From NCBI GenBank assembly GCA_009602725.1, contig WELB01000333.1:1-18358 (forward strand): a DNA stretch of 18,358 nt, read 5' to 3'. The position numbers were made by a program, and so were the translations under genes. Below the pieces are notes generated by a model, which saw only the letters and a list, made by a program, of their open reading frames with translations, was not told the DNA's origin and did not search any database. This DNA comes from Spirogloea muscicola. Taxonomy: Eukaryota; Streptophyta; Zygnematophyceae; Spirogloeales; Spirogloeaceae. Positions 1 to 12,300 of the stretch are shown here, one piece after another (position 1 is the first letter of the stretch; every line of letters starts with the position of its first letter).

Positions 1-2381
1 GAGCGGCCGCCGCCGCCGACGACCTCGCCGGCGCCGGCCGGCTGCTGGCGCAGCTCAAGGTGAATGAATGGCTTCTGTGCGCTCTCCTCCTGGAAAATGT
101 CAATATCAGTGGCGCCATGAGAGTGGAGGGCCGCCGATTGTTCAAGTGGAGCTGCCCCGCCAGTGCTACCCTCGGGTGCAGCCTTCTGGGCGCTGAAAAC
201 AGAAAATCATTAGCCAGCAGTGATAACGTGACTCGTTACTATCAAATCCAACCCCATGCCCACAAGAGCAGTAATATTTCAGAGCTTTGGGCATCCTGGT
301 AACGGTCCAGTTACTGCAAGCCCTCTTGTGCCTGGCGGCCAGTGACCGCCAAGGTCACCAGCTGGGAGGGCGGGGCCAGTTGTGCTGGTGATGATGTGCT
401 CATCCGGGGTCCGCACCTCTCCACCCTCTCCTGCAGCTGAAGCTCACGGAGTTTCAGTCGCTGCCACCGTTCTTCGAGTCGACGGCCACTGCGGAGCAGG
501 AGCTCCTCCTGGCACGTGAGCCTCCTCCTACTTCATCTCCAAGATATCTTATCTTTATGTTGGAGGTGGAGAGCACGCCATAGCGTTTCAAATAGCACGT
601 CATGCCGGGCCACATGCTTGTTGCTTGCCAAAATACCTCGAAATGCTGGAAGTAGGAGAAGCTTGCTCGGAAGTAAGCCTGTATTAAGGTCTGTCTACGC
701 TGCTCTGCTCCTTCAACACGTATTAAGGAGGATAGGCAAGGCACACGGCTCATGATGTCTCTGTCTGGCTGCAGGCGAGGTATTTGAGCATGCGGTCATC
801 CTCAGCGTCAAGGCCAAGGATGAGGCCGCCTTCGAGCGCAACTTCCTGCAGCTAAAAACATACTACACAGACACCAAGTGAGGATTATTGCTCCCACTGA
901 AGGTTGTCTGCCTCAGTCACTTGATCTCTGGCTTGTCAGTGACGATGGCATGCTCAAGGCTTGTGTGAATGTAACAAGTCCCTTGTTGTCCTCAGAGACA
1001 TACTGCCGCCTTCACCACAAGCCTACCCCATCTTGGGGTTGAACCTGCTTCGGCTTCTCGTCCAGAACCGGATAGCCGAGTTCCACACGGAGCTGGAATT
1101 GCTGGACGAAGAAGCTCAAGGCAATCCTTGCATACAGGTCTGTTGTTACCCTATCAAGCCAGATGACAAAGCCAGCATAATCTCCAGTTCAATTGCTCTT
1201 CCACTTTGAACGGGGACTAAGCCGTCACATTAGCAGTATGCAGCAACTGACCAGTGATTTAGGATTTGATTTTATCCCCTGGTTGTGAAGTTTATAGCGG
1301 AAGGACTGACTCCATCAAAATCAGCTCTTCTCTTAACTCAGTGTCATCAATTCCAGGAGCTATCCTGACGTGTGAAGCTCTTGTACTTCTGCTGTTTGTG
1401 CTTCACTGCGTGCAGCACAGCATAGAATTGGAGCAGTCGCTGATGGAAGGCTCCTACACTCACGTCATGGCTGCACGGGAGCGAGTGCCTGACAAGACTT
1501 ACGTGTACTTCATGGACCTGCTAATGCAGACTGTGAAGTAGGGGTTTCCCGCAAGCTTGCCTTTGTCTTGAATCTTGGAGAGATCTGTATGTACTGCTGG
1601 CTTCAGTTGGGCTTTTCCGTGCAACTACATCAACAGAGTACAATGTACATATATAGGATATCAACTCAGATGATTTGTGAATTATACCTTATGTCTTTGT
1701 GCATCGTATGGAGTCTTATGCCCCTGATATACGTAGCCTGATAAAGCTGGTGACGGTAACTCTTGTCAGGGATGAGATAGCCGGTTGCATGGAGAAGGCT
1801 TATGACTTCCTCACAGTGGACGATGCAAGGGAGCTCTTATTGATATCTAGTGATGCGGAGTTTAGAGATTATGCCTCAGAGGTCAGCTCCTGAAACTAAC
1901 TCCCTCATATAGCTCGCATTTCTTGTCCCCCTCATAGTAGTGTACGTAGGAGTCAAGACAAGAGAAGTGACTATCTTCTTCACAATTTTGAGTAGCTGTA
2001 GCTTTGAATGGTGAAGCCAGAGTTACTACAGAGATAGCAGAAGTTCAGGGAGTGATGTGAATGCTGTTTGACATGCTTTAGCTAAGCTGCTGGACTACTT
2101 GTTTCTTGACCATTAGATTCTACGTCGCTAAATCCTACTTCCTGCCCGCTATGTAATGCCAAGATCCACAGCCACTCCCCCTTTCTTCTGACAAGCCTGT
2201 TGACCAAATGCGCTGATCCTTTACCTTCTCCTGCTGTGGAGGACAGCATGATTGGGAGGTGCGGAACGGAAGCGTGTACTTCCAGCAAGCTGGACACGTG
2301 GCACCACACAAGGAGCTCCCGTCCATGCAGCTCATCAGCCAGACTCTTGGTTATGCACAAGAGCTTGAGCGCATTGTGTGA
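1..2381 (+). CDS. RPN12: 26S proteasome regulatory subunit RPN12 (PSMD8), 5'-partial, 7 exons
   Basis: Lid subunit of the 19S regulatory particle of the 26S proteasome; non-catalytic, and in yeast and plants needed for lid-base assembly. Exons read from the sequence: <1-59, 437-515, 775-877, 996-1137, 1416-1537, 1770-1881, 2247-2381. All introns are GT-AG and the phases agree, giving 249 residues here (codon frame starts at 3). Recognisable family stretches are FFESTATAEQELLLAREVFE, PILGLNLLRLLVQNRIAEFH (exon 4), IELEQSLMEGSY and TYVYFMDLL (exon 5), DEIAGCMEKAYDFL (exon 6), and the C-terminal LISQTLGYAQELERIV before TGA at 2379-2381. The last 16 residues nearly match the plant protein as I remember it. 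The plant protein is about 267 residues, so about 16-18 N-terminal residues and the start codon lie left of the window. Exon 6 to exon 7 gives ASE then HDWEV, slightly shorter than in plants. No breaks are seen. Confidence 0.95.
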
Positions 2382-2736
2382 TGCTGCAGTGGGCATGTTC
2401 TTGTTGTGGCCAATCGAGAGTGAGAAGACCAAGCGAGCGCAAGGGCTCCTCTGAAACCACGAATCAAGCGCAGCATGAACCCGTAAAAGCTACAGCTTCA
2501 TGCTAATTGCGCTTGTCATGTGCCTTGAGGTTGCGCAACTCTCGAATCAGTGCAACTGACACAAGTACATTCAAGCCATTTTGGCAGCTATTGAGGGAGG
2601 GGTTGGGAGGGGGCTGAGCAATATAGGGCCGTTGCAGCAGCCGGAGGAGAATCATGCAGAGGCCTTCGCCGGTGTGTGAGGATTTGGCGCAAACCACCTT
2701 GAGGAGATGAAGCGGCTTCGTCTGGGACTCGCTCAG

Positions 2737-2827
2737 GTCTCACCAGGAAGAAGCTTTTCCAGATGGAGGCAATGCCGTGTAAAAGTCAGCCCAAAAAGGG
2801 TGGGCAAGGTCAAGGAGTCTCACCAGG
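2737..2827 (-). mobile_element. Solo 3'-end fragment of the window's LINE family, with candidate target-site duplication
   Basis: GTCTCACCAGG occurs at 2737-2747 and again at 2817-2827, flanking a 69-bp insert (2748-2816). On the minus strand the insert reads CCTTTTTGGGCTGACTTTTA, then a GCATTGCC-like stretch and GGAAAAGCTT. This matches the 3' UTR units at 15363-15420, 15441-15569 and 15889-16008 in order and orientation. The flanking 11-bp repeat is what target-primed reverse transcription leaves around a severely 5'-truncated LINE copy. The similarity was judged by eye and is imperfect. A chance direct repeat of 11 bp so close to a recognisable tail is unlikely but not excluded. Confidence 0.6.
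2778..2782 (+). terminator. Candidate TGTAA poly(A) signal for RPN12
   Basis: TGTAA is the usual green-algal polyadenylation signal. This is the first occurrence I see on the plus strand after the RPN12 stop, about 400 bases downstream. It lies inside the antisense LINE-tail insertion. A 5-base motif is weak evidence on its own. Confidence 0.3.
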
Positions 2828-3225
2828 TTTCAAGGTTCGGCAAAGTGGCGCAGAGCTAAGGGGTTTGCTGTGTTTGAGGGCCAACCCGGAACGTCTCTTC
2901 TCGCTTCCGTCATCTGCTTAAGGTCACAATGTTATCTTAGCCACCTTAGCATGGTGCTTCGCATGTGTAGCCCCACACTTTGCATTAAGGTTTGGCCTGA
3001 ACAGTGCAGTGGCTTAAAGTCATTGAATGTAGTAGATGAATTACTATAATGGCTTGATATGGCCACCCTTTTACTTAATGCGCACCGCGCGCCTTTCTCT
3101 TTTCTCAGCAGGCGGCCATATCCGCCGTCAGGGAAGCCGCCGTTCCGCTGACTGCCACGTGTCATCCGCCCGCGCCCCTCCCAGCAAGGAGCTGACAGCC
3201 AAATTTGTGCTCTCGCTCTCGCCGC

Positions 3226-3226
3226 A

Positions 3227-3259
<33 letters not shown>

Positions 3260-3294
3260 TCCGCCGCCGCCGNCCGCCGCCGCCGCTGCCGAGC
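3226..3294 (+). repeat. (CCG)n microsatellite with one ambiguous base
   Basis: An almost pure CCG tract, with one CCT interruption and a single N at 3273, lies about 70-135 bp upstream of the OXP1 start codon and probably in the 5' UTR or core promoter. The N suggests the assembler could not resolve the repeat, so its true length is uncertain. On the plus strand it would read poly-Pro then poly-Ala in frame with OXP1, although it is more likely untranslated. Confidence 0.9.
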
Positions 3295-3362
3295 GCGCCC
3301 GCGCCGCCGGCTTGCCACTTCGGCGGCTCCGTCGGTGGCCTTGGCCGAGGAGCGGCCGCAGC

Positions 3363-6300
3363 ATGGGCACTGACCGCGAGTTCCGGTTCTGCATCGACCG
3401 CGGCGGGACCTTCACCGACATCTACGCCGAGGTGAGCGGCTCCAGGAGCTGCCCGAGCTGCGAGGCTTCCCCGGCGCACGTTTTATAAGAAGCTCTTAGT
3501 GGGACTTCAGTTGGTTTCAGCAGTCGTTGTGTCAATGGGATCAGCTCGGGCTATTCATTCTCGGCTCTGGTTGAGCAACGATGTGCCAGGTTTGATTTGG
3601 CAACGTGAAGATATAGTCTCGTCAGCTCGCACACGGTTCGTACATTGAGTGAGTTGGACCGCTGCGTGCCTACAGGTACCCGGCAAGCCAGGGTGGAGAG
3701 CCCTGAAGCTGCTGTCAGTTGATCCTGCCTATCGCGATGCACCTCTGGAGGGGATACGGAGAATCCTCGAAGAGGTAGGTACACCTTCGCGACATGTACT
3801 GGCTTGGATCAGATTACTCAGAATCCTAAGTTACTGCAATCTATATCTTACTCATTTAATAAGTGTGACACACGCATTGAGAGGCAGCTGAGTGTGGCTT
3901 TATACTGTATACATATGCAGGAGACTGGAGAAACAATTCCTCGTGACTGCAAGCTTCCCACTGCCAGGATTGAGTGGATCCGCATGGGTATGTCTTCTCC
4001 TCCATTTAGCTGCCACTTGAAGCTGTTCTCCAGGATGTTAGTATGTGTTCCCATTACATATCTTTGTGCCATTCCCAAATGCCTTGCCCTCTCCCGTCCT
4101 TTACTACCTACTCCTCAGCAACAAGTCAGTCCACATGACTAACGCAGTAGCTTATAGCTTTCTCTTTCACTGCTTCAAGTCCAGGTACTCCTTATGAGTT
4201 GAGTCGTAGCTCCTAACTGAAGACAAGCGCCTCCTTTGAGCAGTAGCTGTACCTTGCACATTCACCTGCCTCAGGAACCACGGTCGCTACCATGCTCTGC
4301 TGGAGCGCAGGGGCGAACGCACAGCCCTGTGTGTCACAAAGGTGGGCCTCCGGCCTGCAGCATTCTATTTTAATTTAGTCACTCAGAGGCCTTTGTCTAA
4401 GTTCTGTGTCAAGCTTGTGCAAGTGCAGGGCTTCAAGGACCTTCTGGCTATAGGCAATCAGGCACGCCCTGACATCTTCGACTTGAAAGTGCGCAAGCCA
4501 ACCCCTTTGTAAGGCTCATTGGCATCCTACTTTTAGAGCACCTCAGTGTTCCCTCCCTACATTTATTTTTAGCTGGCCATCACAGCAGCCCAATGGCAGC
4601 AGACTCTCCTTTCTCAGCCCTTCTACCTTGCTCAGCTCTGTAAGCTCAAGCAAGTCAGAAGTGCCTGGGAGAAAGCTGTGCATCAGACAGGCCTTGCAAT
4701 GGGCTCTTTAGCAGGTTTGGAGTATCCAAGATGACAATATCATCTTGTAGATCTAGAAGAAATGTAACATTGGCCGGAAGTGAGTAGGCCTTGTGCAGCC
4801 AGAGATTTTCAATGTATTCGGTCGATGTGGCCAGGTATGAGGAGGTTGTGGAAGTCGACGAAAGAATCCTGCTTTGTCTGAATGGCGAAGAGGAAGGGCG
4901 TGGGCGTGAAGGCGTGAAAGAAGCAGGCAATGGCGAGGAAGGCCCGCACAGGGTGCAGACTTCGTCGGGCGAGTGGGTGGAGATTGAGAAGCCATTAAGT
5001 CCCGATGTCTTGCGGCCAGCTTTGCAGGCAAGCATATCAGCTTCAGGCTTTCTGCAATGTGCTACTTACTGAGCAAGTGGGTTTCTCGTAGCTGATTCTA
5101 AAAAGGCTAGCTTTTCGTGTTTTGTTGTGCAGAACCTCCTTGACAAGGGCGTGACCAGTCTTGCTGTTGTGCTTGTACACTCTTACCTCTACCCTGTACA
5201 TGAACAGGTATGCTTTATCTTGCTTAACCCAGCAAAGAATAGAGTATGTCCCACACAAGTTGTTGAAGCCCTTGTAAGCATGTCGCAACAGGCGATCACT
5301 GCCTTATGCATGCTGACTTCTTACTTGAGAACGGAGCAAAGAACAAGGCTCTTGTTAACACGCAGTCAATGGCGGGACTTTGATAGATGATTGTGGAGTT
5401 GGCCTTCAACATGGGTTTCAAGCAAGTGTCTGCATCTGCTGCGTTGATGCCAATGGTCCGAGCAGTCCCTCGTGGGCACACTGCCACCGTAGACGCTTAT
5501 CTGACCCCAGCGATTGGGTCATATACCTCCTCCTTTCTTGCAGGTATATCACAACAATTAGTCAATCTTTACAAATGCTCTAATATAAGACTAAAGACAA
5601 TAGATAGGTCTTCTCCTCCGAAAGTATCTTACATCAAGTGCAGGATTGTAGAGCACTCAATGCTAGGGTGGCCCCAACTTGACCAACCTCACAGAAACTT
5701 GAGAACTGGTTATAAATTACCAAGATTGACTTACACCCAGCTTGCCATACTGTCTTTGAGATGAATTGACAGAGGGTAACACCTATGATTTCCTGCAGCT
5801 TACAAATTCAGGCGTTGCCTCTTACAGGATTCGATGAAGGACTGCGTGACGTTAATGTTCAATTTATGCAGTCCGATGGAGGACTCACGCCTGCTGATCG
5901 ATTCTCGGGTTTCAAGGTCGTTCCAATCACAACATCAATCAAGCCTCCTCCATATCATTTGATTGTCACCGAGTCTCATCAAGGCTAGCAGACGCAGATT
6001 CGAGAACCAGTTGGTCACGCACTAGCTGACCATGCATGGTGGAAGAGTTCAAGCATTGCCAGTCACATGGTCGTATCTTTAAATAAGTGCTTTGAAGAAT
6101 GGCCGTTTTTAAGCATTTGTCTGCATAGCTGCCATTGCAGGCCATACTCTCCGGACCAGCTGGAGGTGTTGTTGGCTTTGCCCTCACAACATTCAATGTA
6201 GAGACAAAGCAACCTGTAAGTCCATAGATCCAAAAGCAGGACTGTAGTCCTTGTGGAGCTGTGGCACAGACTCATCCCCTGATCGTTTCTTGAAGGGCTT

Positions 6301-9300
6301 GCTTTTGCAATCAACACGGCAGCTAAAACATACATCACTTGTTGCGTATAGCGACCCCGTGCCATTGGTTGTTGAGAGCAATTCAATCTAAAGCATGTCT
6401 GCTTGGGCAGGTCATAGGCTTTGATATGGGTGGGACAAGCACAGATGTGAGCCGCTATGCTGGAAATTTTGAACAGGTATGCATAAACTAGCAAGAGTAT
6501 GCCCTGCAGAAGTCCTTACATCTAGAAGTTCTGAGTCTTGGCATGTAAGACGAAGTGCTAAGCACGGTGCAAAGATCTTCATTTATTAACTCTTAAATAG
6601 TATTTGCATACAGCAACTCATGCTTAAAATTGAGGATGGCGCTTATTCCATGTACACGTCAATTGGGCATGGCTCTCTTATAGGTGGTGGAGACACATAC
6701 CGCAGGAGTAGCCATTCAGGCGCCCCAGTTGGACATCAATACTGTTGCTGCTGGAGGAGGATCTAAGCTCAAATTCCAAGCGGGAGTCTTTAAGGTGCAG
6801 TAGTGCTCCTATATCCTCGCGCCTTTGATGAGCAAATGCTGCAAGAGTAACATTGCAATCTGACTTGCAAGGTGTGACTGCAAGGTGTGGCTGCAAGGTT
6901 CCTCTGCTTGACTAAGCAGCCTCAGGTTCATTGCCATGCACATGATTTGCAAGAGTAACATCACTGTGTCCAGGGTGCAGCATGTCAGGAAAGGGTAGGA
7001 GCCTAACACTTTATGACTAGCTTTACAGGTCGGACCAGAAAGTGTGAGTGCACATCCAGGTCCAGTATGTTACCGGAAAGGAGGCCAACTTGCAGTGACT
7101 GATGCTAATCTGCTTCTTGGAAGGATTCTTCCCTCTTACTTTCCTCACATTTTTGGCCCAAATGTAAGGCACGCACAAGAACCACAGAAAAGCAGATCTT
7201 GAAACATCACTGTAGACAGATCCTGTAATTGCTCTACTTTTTCTTCACTTCGTAACAGTTCTATGTAGCCTCCTATTCTGCACAGTGCTGTGCTCAAGGT
7301 CAAGATGCACCTGCACTCATAGGCCACGTCTGATAGGAGGACGAGCCTTTGGACGTTGAAGGCACTCGAGCAGCATTTGATACTTTGGCGCAAGAGATCA
7401 ACCTGTATCGTCAAAGCCAAGATCCTTCTTGTAAGTCCCTCGCTACATCATAACAGTTGTATGGTTTTGGCATATTGAGCTTCATATAAATTTTCGGTGT
7501 GGCCACGTACTAACAGTCAGGAGATGTTTGACCTGATAGCGAAAGATATGACTGTGGAGGAGGCGGCCCTGGGTTTCCTTCAAGTAGCAGATGAGGCCAT
7601 GTGCAGGCCTATACGCCAGGTAAGCGACTGAGACCCTTATGCAGAAAATCTCTGAGTTTTAGGAGCTTCCTGCCTAGTGACTGTATTATACACATGCTCG
7701 GGCTTCGTATGGTAGGTCATACTGGTAGGCTCTTATGATGGTAAGCCGCTTTTAAAAGCTCAAGTCCAACTTTTTGTACACATCTCTTCTTTGAATTGAT
7801 GGCCGCAATATGCCCCAATACATAAATTGCTCCATTCAAGGACGTCTTACAGAGTGCAAGGTGGTGCATATGTATGAAGATCAAGAGCAGCAATCGGTGA
7901 TACAAGTGGCAAGCTGAAGCCGTCTTGTTGCTATAGCAGCTGACAGAGATGAAGGGGCATGAGACTAGCTCGCATGTTCTTGCGTGCTTTGGAGGTGCTG
8001 GACCTCAGCACGGTTGCTCTGTTGCCCGAGCTCTACGTATACGTGAGTCCTAACCTTCATGTACTTCTCAATTTGGGACAAATCAATGCTTTAAATATGT
8101 ACTGCATGTACTGATGGCTTGCTCGCTCAAAATAGAAGCCCTGGAGTTCGACTCACTGCCGTTGCCTGAGGCACACCCCTTGCAAATGATGGATGTCTTG
8201 GCAAAGTGCGTCACAGATCTGCTGCTCTTGTGGGTGTGCGCAGGGGGTGTGCTAGTACACAAGTTCTGTGGGATATTAAGTGCTTATGGTATGGGCCTGG
8301 CTGATGTTGTGTGTGAGGCGCAGTCTGCCTGCTCTTTGTCGGCTCGCAATTCTCCTGCTAGTGAAGTTGAAGCCCAAGCAGAACCACTGGGCAAACGAGT
8401 TTCTGAGGAGCTATCTAGACAGGCATGTCCTGCTCTTCTGTGTTCCTCTCTGATTACACTAACTTTTTGTTGAGCACACCGTCCTTCTGAACTCATTGAG
8501 AAGGACGCAGCAAGGGGCATGCTTCACAGCCTGCATCGTGACTTCAGGCTGAACCATGGAAGTTTGAAATCTAGAGATCTCTGCTTCTAAGCATGCACAT
8601 GCACTATTTGAGAGCAGAGCGTTTATAAGGCCTACTTAAGGATATTCGCTCTGGGGTCTGGGGTCTGAGAGGGGGCTGAGATGAGGTGCTGCTTGCAGGG
8701 CTTCCAAAAGGACCAGATGAACCTGGAGATGTTTCTGAATATGCGATATGATGTAAGTATCAAGCCTTTTAGTAGAAGTGCGAGAGAGAGGCAATAGTAC
8801 CAGAGCAATGGATGGTCAAGGTTGCAAGTCCTACTATTTGTACATGAAATGTGCAGGCTTCTGGAGTGTGATGTTCCGGTGTCCATTTCCTCAGGGCACA
8901 GACACAGCTGTAATGACTGCACCGCCAAACAATGGCAGTGGCGATTATGTCAGAGAATTTGAAGCCCAATTCCGCAAAGAGTATGTCGGCACTCCTTCAG
9001 CAAACGTGTATTTGTGCATGCTTTGGCATCCACTTGGGGTTGCAAGCGAGATAATGAATTGGTCACTGGGTTGCCTTTTCCCTCAAATTATTGATGCCTT
9101 GCTGCTTCTTGGTGTGGTTTTGAGCTAGTAGGACGAGACATTATCCTCATATGCTGATCCTTTGCTGCTTCTAGGTATGGTTTTGAGCTCCGAGGACGAG
9201 ACATCATGATAGACGACATCCGCATACATGGCATTGGCAAAACCGACCTTCTGAAGTGCGTCCTGACTCTGTGTAGTGCAAGCTCGTCATTTGCAAACTT

Positions 9301-12300
9301 CCCTACAGAGTTCAGCGGCACATTAGCTGCATATTTTATGGGCTGCTTTGGTCAAGGGTTGAGCATCCCTTAGTAATGTACAGTGACTCGTAAAGTAGCT
9401 GCTGTACACGTAGGAGATCGTGAAACAGTCCTGACACAACCTTGAAGCAGGCAAATACAAGTCGATCAGGAGGATGGCCCTCCTAAGGCAGAAGCTGAAA
9501 CTGCCTCGTGCTTTTTCCTTGGATCTTGGCATCAGTCACCTGTATGTCCACACTCACCTTCATTTGCAGGTCGTCCTGGGATTTTGATGTCGCTGCTACT
9601 TCTGCTACTCACTTATCTGCCTTTCCCTGTTCCACAATCTCATCGCACATGGTTCTGTGGGATCTCCTAGTGATTTGCTTAGAGTCCTTGCCTTCAGGTC
9701 TATGTACTGGACACACTGAAGGCTGGTCACAGGATTTCGGGGCCCGCTGTCATCATGAATGGCACCAGCACGGTGAGAGCCCTCGCAATTCTGACCTGCT
9801 AGAGACAGCACTGCTTTATCTAGAACCCCTTCACCAGTTGCTGGATTTTGTGGGTAGTATAAGTAAGTGCATGACGGGGCTGTGGCTACATATCTAAGAA
9901 CTTCCAAGGTGGATAATGAACCAACTTGTTGCTAGGTCTACTGTGTACATAGTAACAGACAGTGTTCCAATTTCCATATGACCTATCCTAAGTGCTGCTG
10001 ACCTCCCAAGTACTCTTGACAAATCAGGTAATTGTGGAGCCGCAATGTTCTGCTAGGATCACAACATACGGTAACATCTGGATTGATGTGGATTCAGCTA
10101 CAGATACTTCTGAAGCAGGTATTGGAGTTGAATAAGAATATATACTGAACAAAAGCCTGAGAAGGAGAGACAATGGACTTCTTTAGTAGTGCTGGGGTCA
10201 TTCTATCACAGCCTATACTACTCAGTGGCTATGGTTGCAGTCAACATGCTTCATCAACATACAGTACTGCAATGCATGTCTTGAGCTGAAGCTCTTCTGA
10301 GGGAGGTTGCAATCTCTCCTGCAAGAACAATGCTTGTGGAGTCATGTTATTGTTGTGTGAATACTAGCTAACATATATCATTGTCTGTGCCTCAGCGAGA
10401 AGAGTGGGGCCTGAGCTTGATGTTGTGCAGCTTTCTATCTTTGGCAACCGATTCATGGGCATCGCTGAGCAGATGGGCCGCACACTGCAAAGGACTTCAA
10501 TATCCACAAATATCAAAGTCAGCAGCACACCACATGTCTTCTGATGTATTGGTCACTTCTCAGCTCCTCTAAGAGTACAGTGTCTGCTTAGTGCAGCCAT
10601 CTGCAGCTCCATTGTGAGGAAAGGATTCATGGCTGCTGGTAATGTATATTAGATCGTTTGGCTGAGTCAACCTCAGGGTATTGCTCTATGCCTTCAGCTC
10701 TCAGTAAGCATTTGGTGTGGCAGGAGAGGTTGGACTTCTCTTGTGCACTTTTCAGTCCTGATGGGGGGCTGGTTGCAAATGCGCCACATGTTCCAGTACA
10801 TCTTGGCGCCATGTCGACAACCATTCGTTGGCAGCTGGCCCACTGGTAATGGAAGGCCTATTTGCTCCAGTGCTTGGTTATCAAGAAGGGTCTACAGAGC
10901 CTTGCTACGTACTTTCTCGATTTGAATGTCATGAGACCCTTAAGCCTCTGCGTCAGCCAGTGTGTAATGTGAGGGGCTCAGAACCCTTGTTCATCTTGCT
11001 CTTATCTCTGTCAGACCATATACATTTCAATAAGTAGAGGGTCATTACACAATGTGGTGGCATTCAGGGGCTCTGACCTCCAAGATGGTGATGTGCTCGT
11101 TGGAAATCATCCTGCAGCAGGGGGCAGTCACCTTCCTGACATCACAGTGATTACTCCCGTGCGTAAGCGGCTACTGAAATGCCTCATATTGAGCTACTTG
11201 CCGAGCTCTTGCACATCTGCAATTGTTATACTGTGTTCATCGCCTAGAGTATATTTTTGAGTTTGCAGGTTCTTGACAGACTGTCTCTCAGTCTGCTTTT
11301 TGTATACATAACTATAGCCATATGCATGTCATAGGCATATGAGGAGGCAAAGTTCCAGATTCTGGTCTTTCTGCTTGCTTCTATATCAGAATGAAGCTAC
11401 GTGGAGTCACACTTGTGCTTACGTGACCATGCAGGTCTTTGACAAAGGCCAGATCGTTTTCCTTGTTGCCTGCCGAGGCCATCATGCTGACATTGGTGGT
11501 GTCACTCCAGGCAGGTACATTCCCATTAGTCTTTGTCTTGACAATACTTGAATTTGATATTGGGGGTTTGTCTTCACATGTCATGCTTGTCAGGATTCTA
11601 TGTTGGAGAACATCAACAGCCTGGACTTCGAAATTTGACATTACTACAATGGTGTGAGGCAGCATGCCCCCTTTTTCCCAGAGCATCTATGAAGAAGGCG
11701 CAGCCATCAAAAGCTTCAAGCTCGTCCAGAATGGTGTCTTCCAGGTAAGCATTTTAACTTACATTGATGTCTATCACAACCTCGAGGGGGCTCATGGCAT
11801 GTCCAATATTTACTGGTGTATCTCGTGTGTCGCTTTCTGTTTAAGCCTCACTAGCAGCATCATCAGGGAAGGGATGCACTCTCACAGTGCTTGCCCACAT
11901 TAGCATGTGCAATGAGCATGTGCAATGAGCATGTGCAACCTGCATTCCCTTGGCATTGTGCACGACAAAGGGGGCTTGCATTTCATGTGATACCCTGGAT
12001 ATCATTAAGGTAGCCACTTTGCATTTTCCAGGAGGAGGAGATGAGGAGAATACTTACTGAGAGGAAGCCTCCTGTAAATCGCAACTTGTTTGATATACCG
12101 GGATCTCGTCGAGTGGAGGACAACATGTCCGACCTACAGGCTCAGGTACTTTGCCTAGGCGCACTTTAGAACCATGAAATAGTGCTGCTTCTTTGAATCC
12201 TGTGTAAGAATAGGAAGAGATATAGAGAGGAAGTGACAGGAGGCATATTGCTATCACGATGTCAATGTTTCTGTGTACCTGTTTTCATGTCTACATCTTT

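Larger units (their letters stand above)
2382..3225. other. Intergenic region between RPN12 and OXP1
   Basis: No gene is recognised. The first part should hold the RPN12 3' UTR. At 2737-2827 lies a short retrotransposon-tail insertion, listed separately. From about 2900 on should be the OXP1 promoter; composition rises to very GC-rich after about 3100. No convincing TATA box or other promoter element could be assigned. Open frames here (for example 2503-2697 minus) are short and resemble nothing I know. Confidence 0.6.

Noticed and set aside
454-2454. Other plus- and minus-strand open frames within RPN12
   Set aside because: They fall across introns or antisense to exons already explained by the RPN12 model.
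3128-3479. Several overlapping open frames rich in Gly, Arg, Ala or Pro on both strands
   Set aside because: They are all translations of the CCG microsatellite and its GC-rich surroundings.
7519-7539. Earlier start for OXP1 exon 15 that would add EMFDLIA
   Set aside because: The phase does not fit the preceding exon (t plus GA gives a stop). The acceptor at 7538-7539 restores both the phase and the family sequence.
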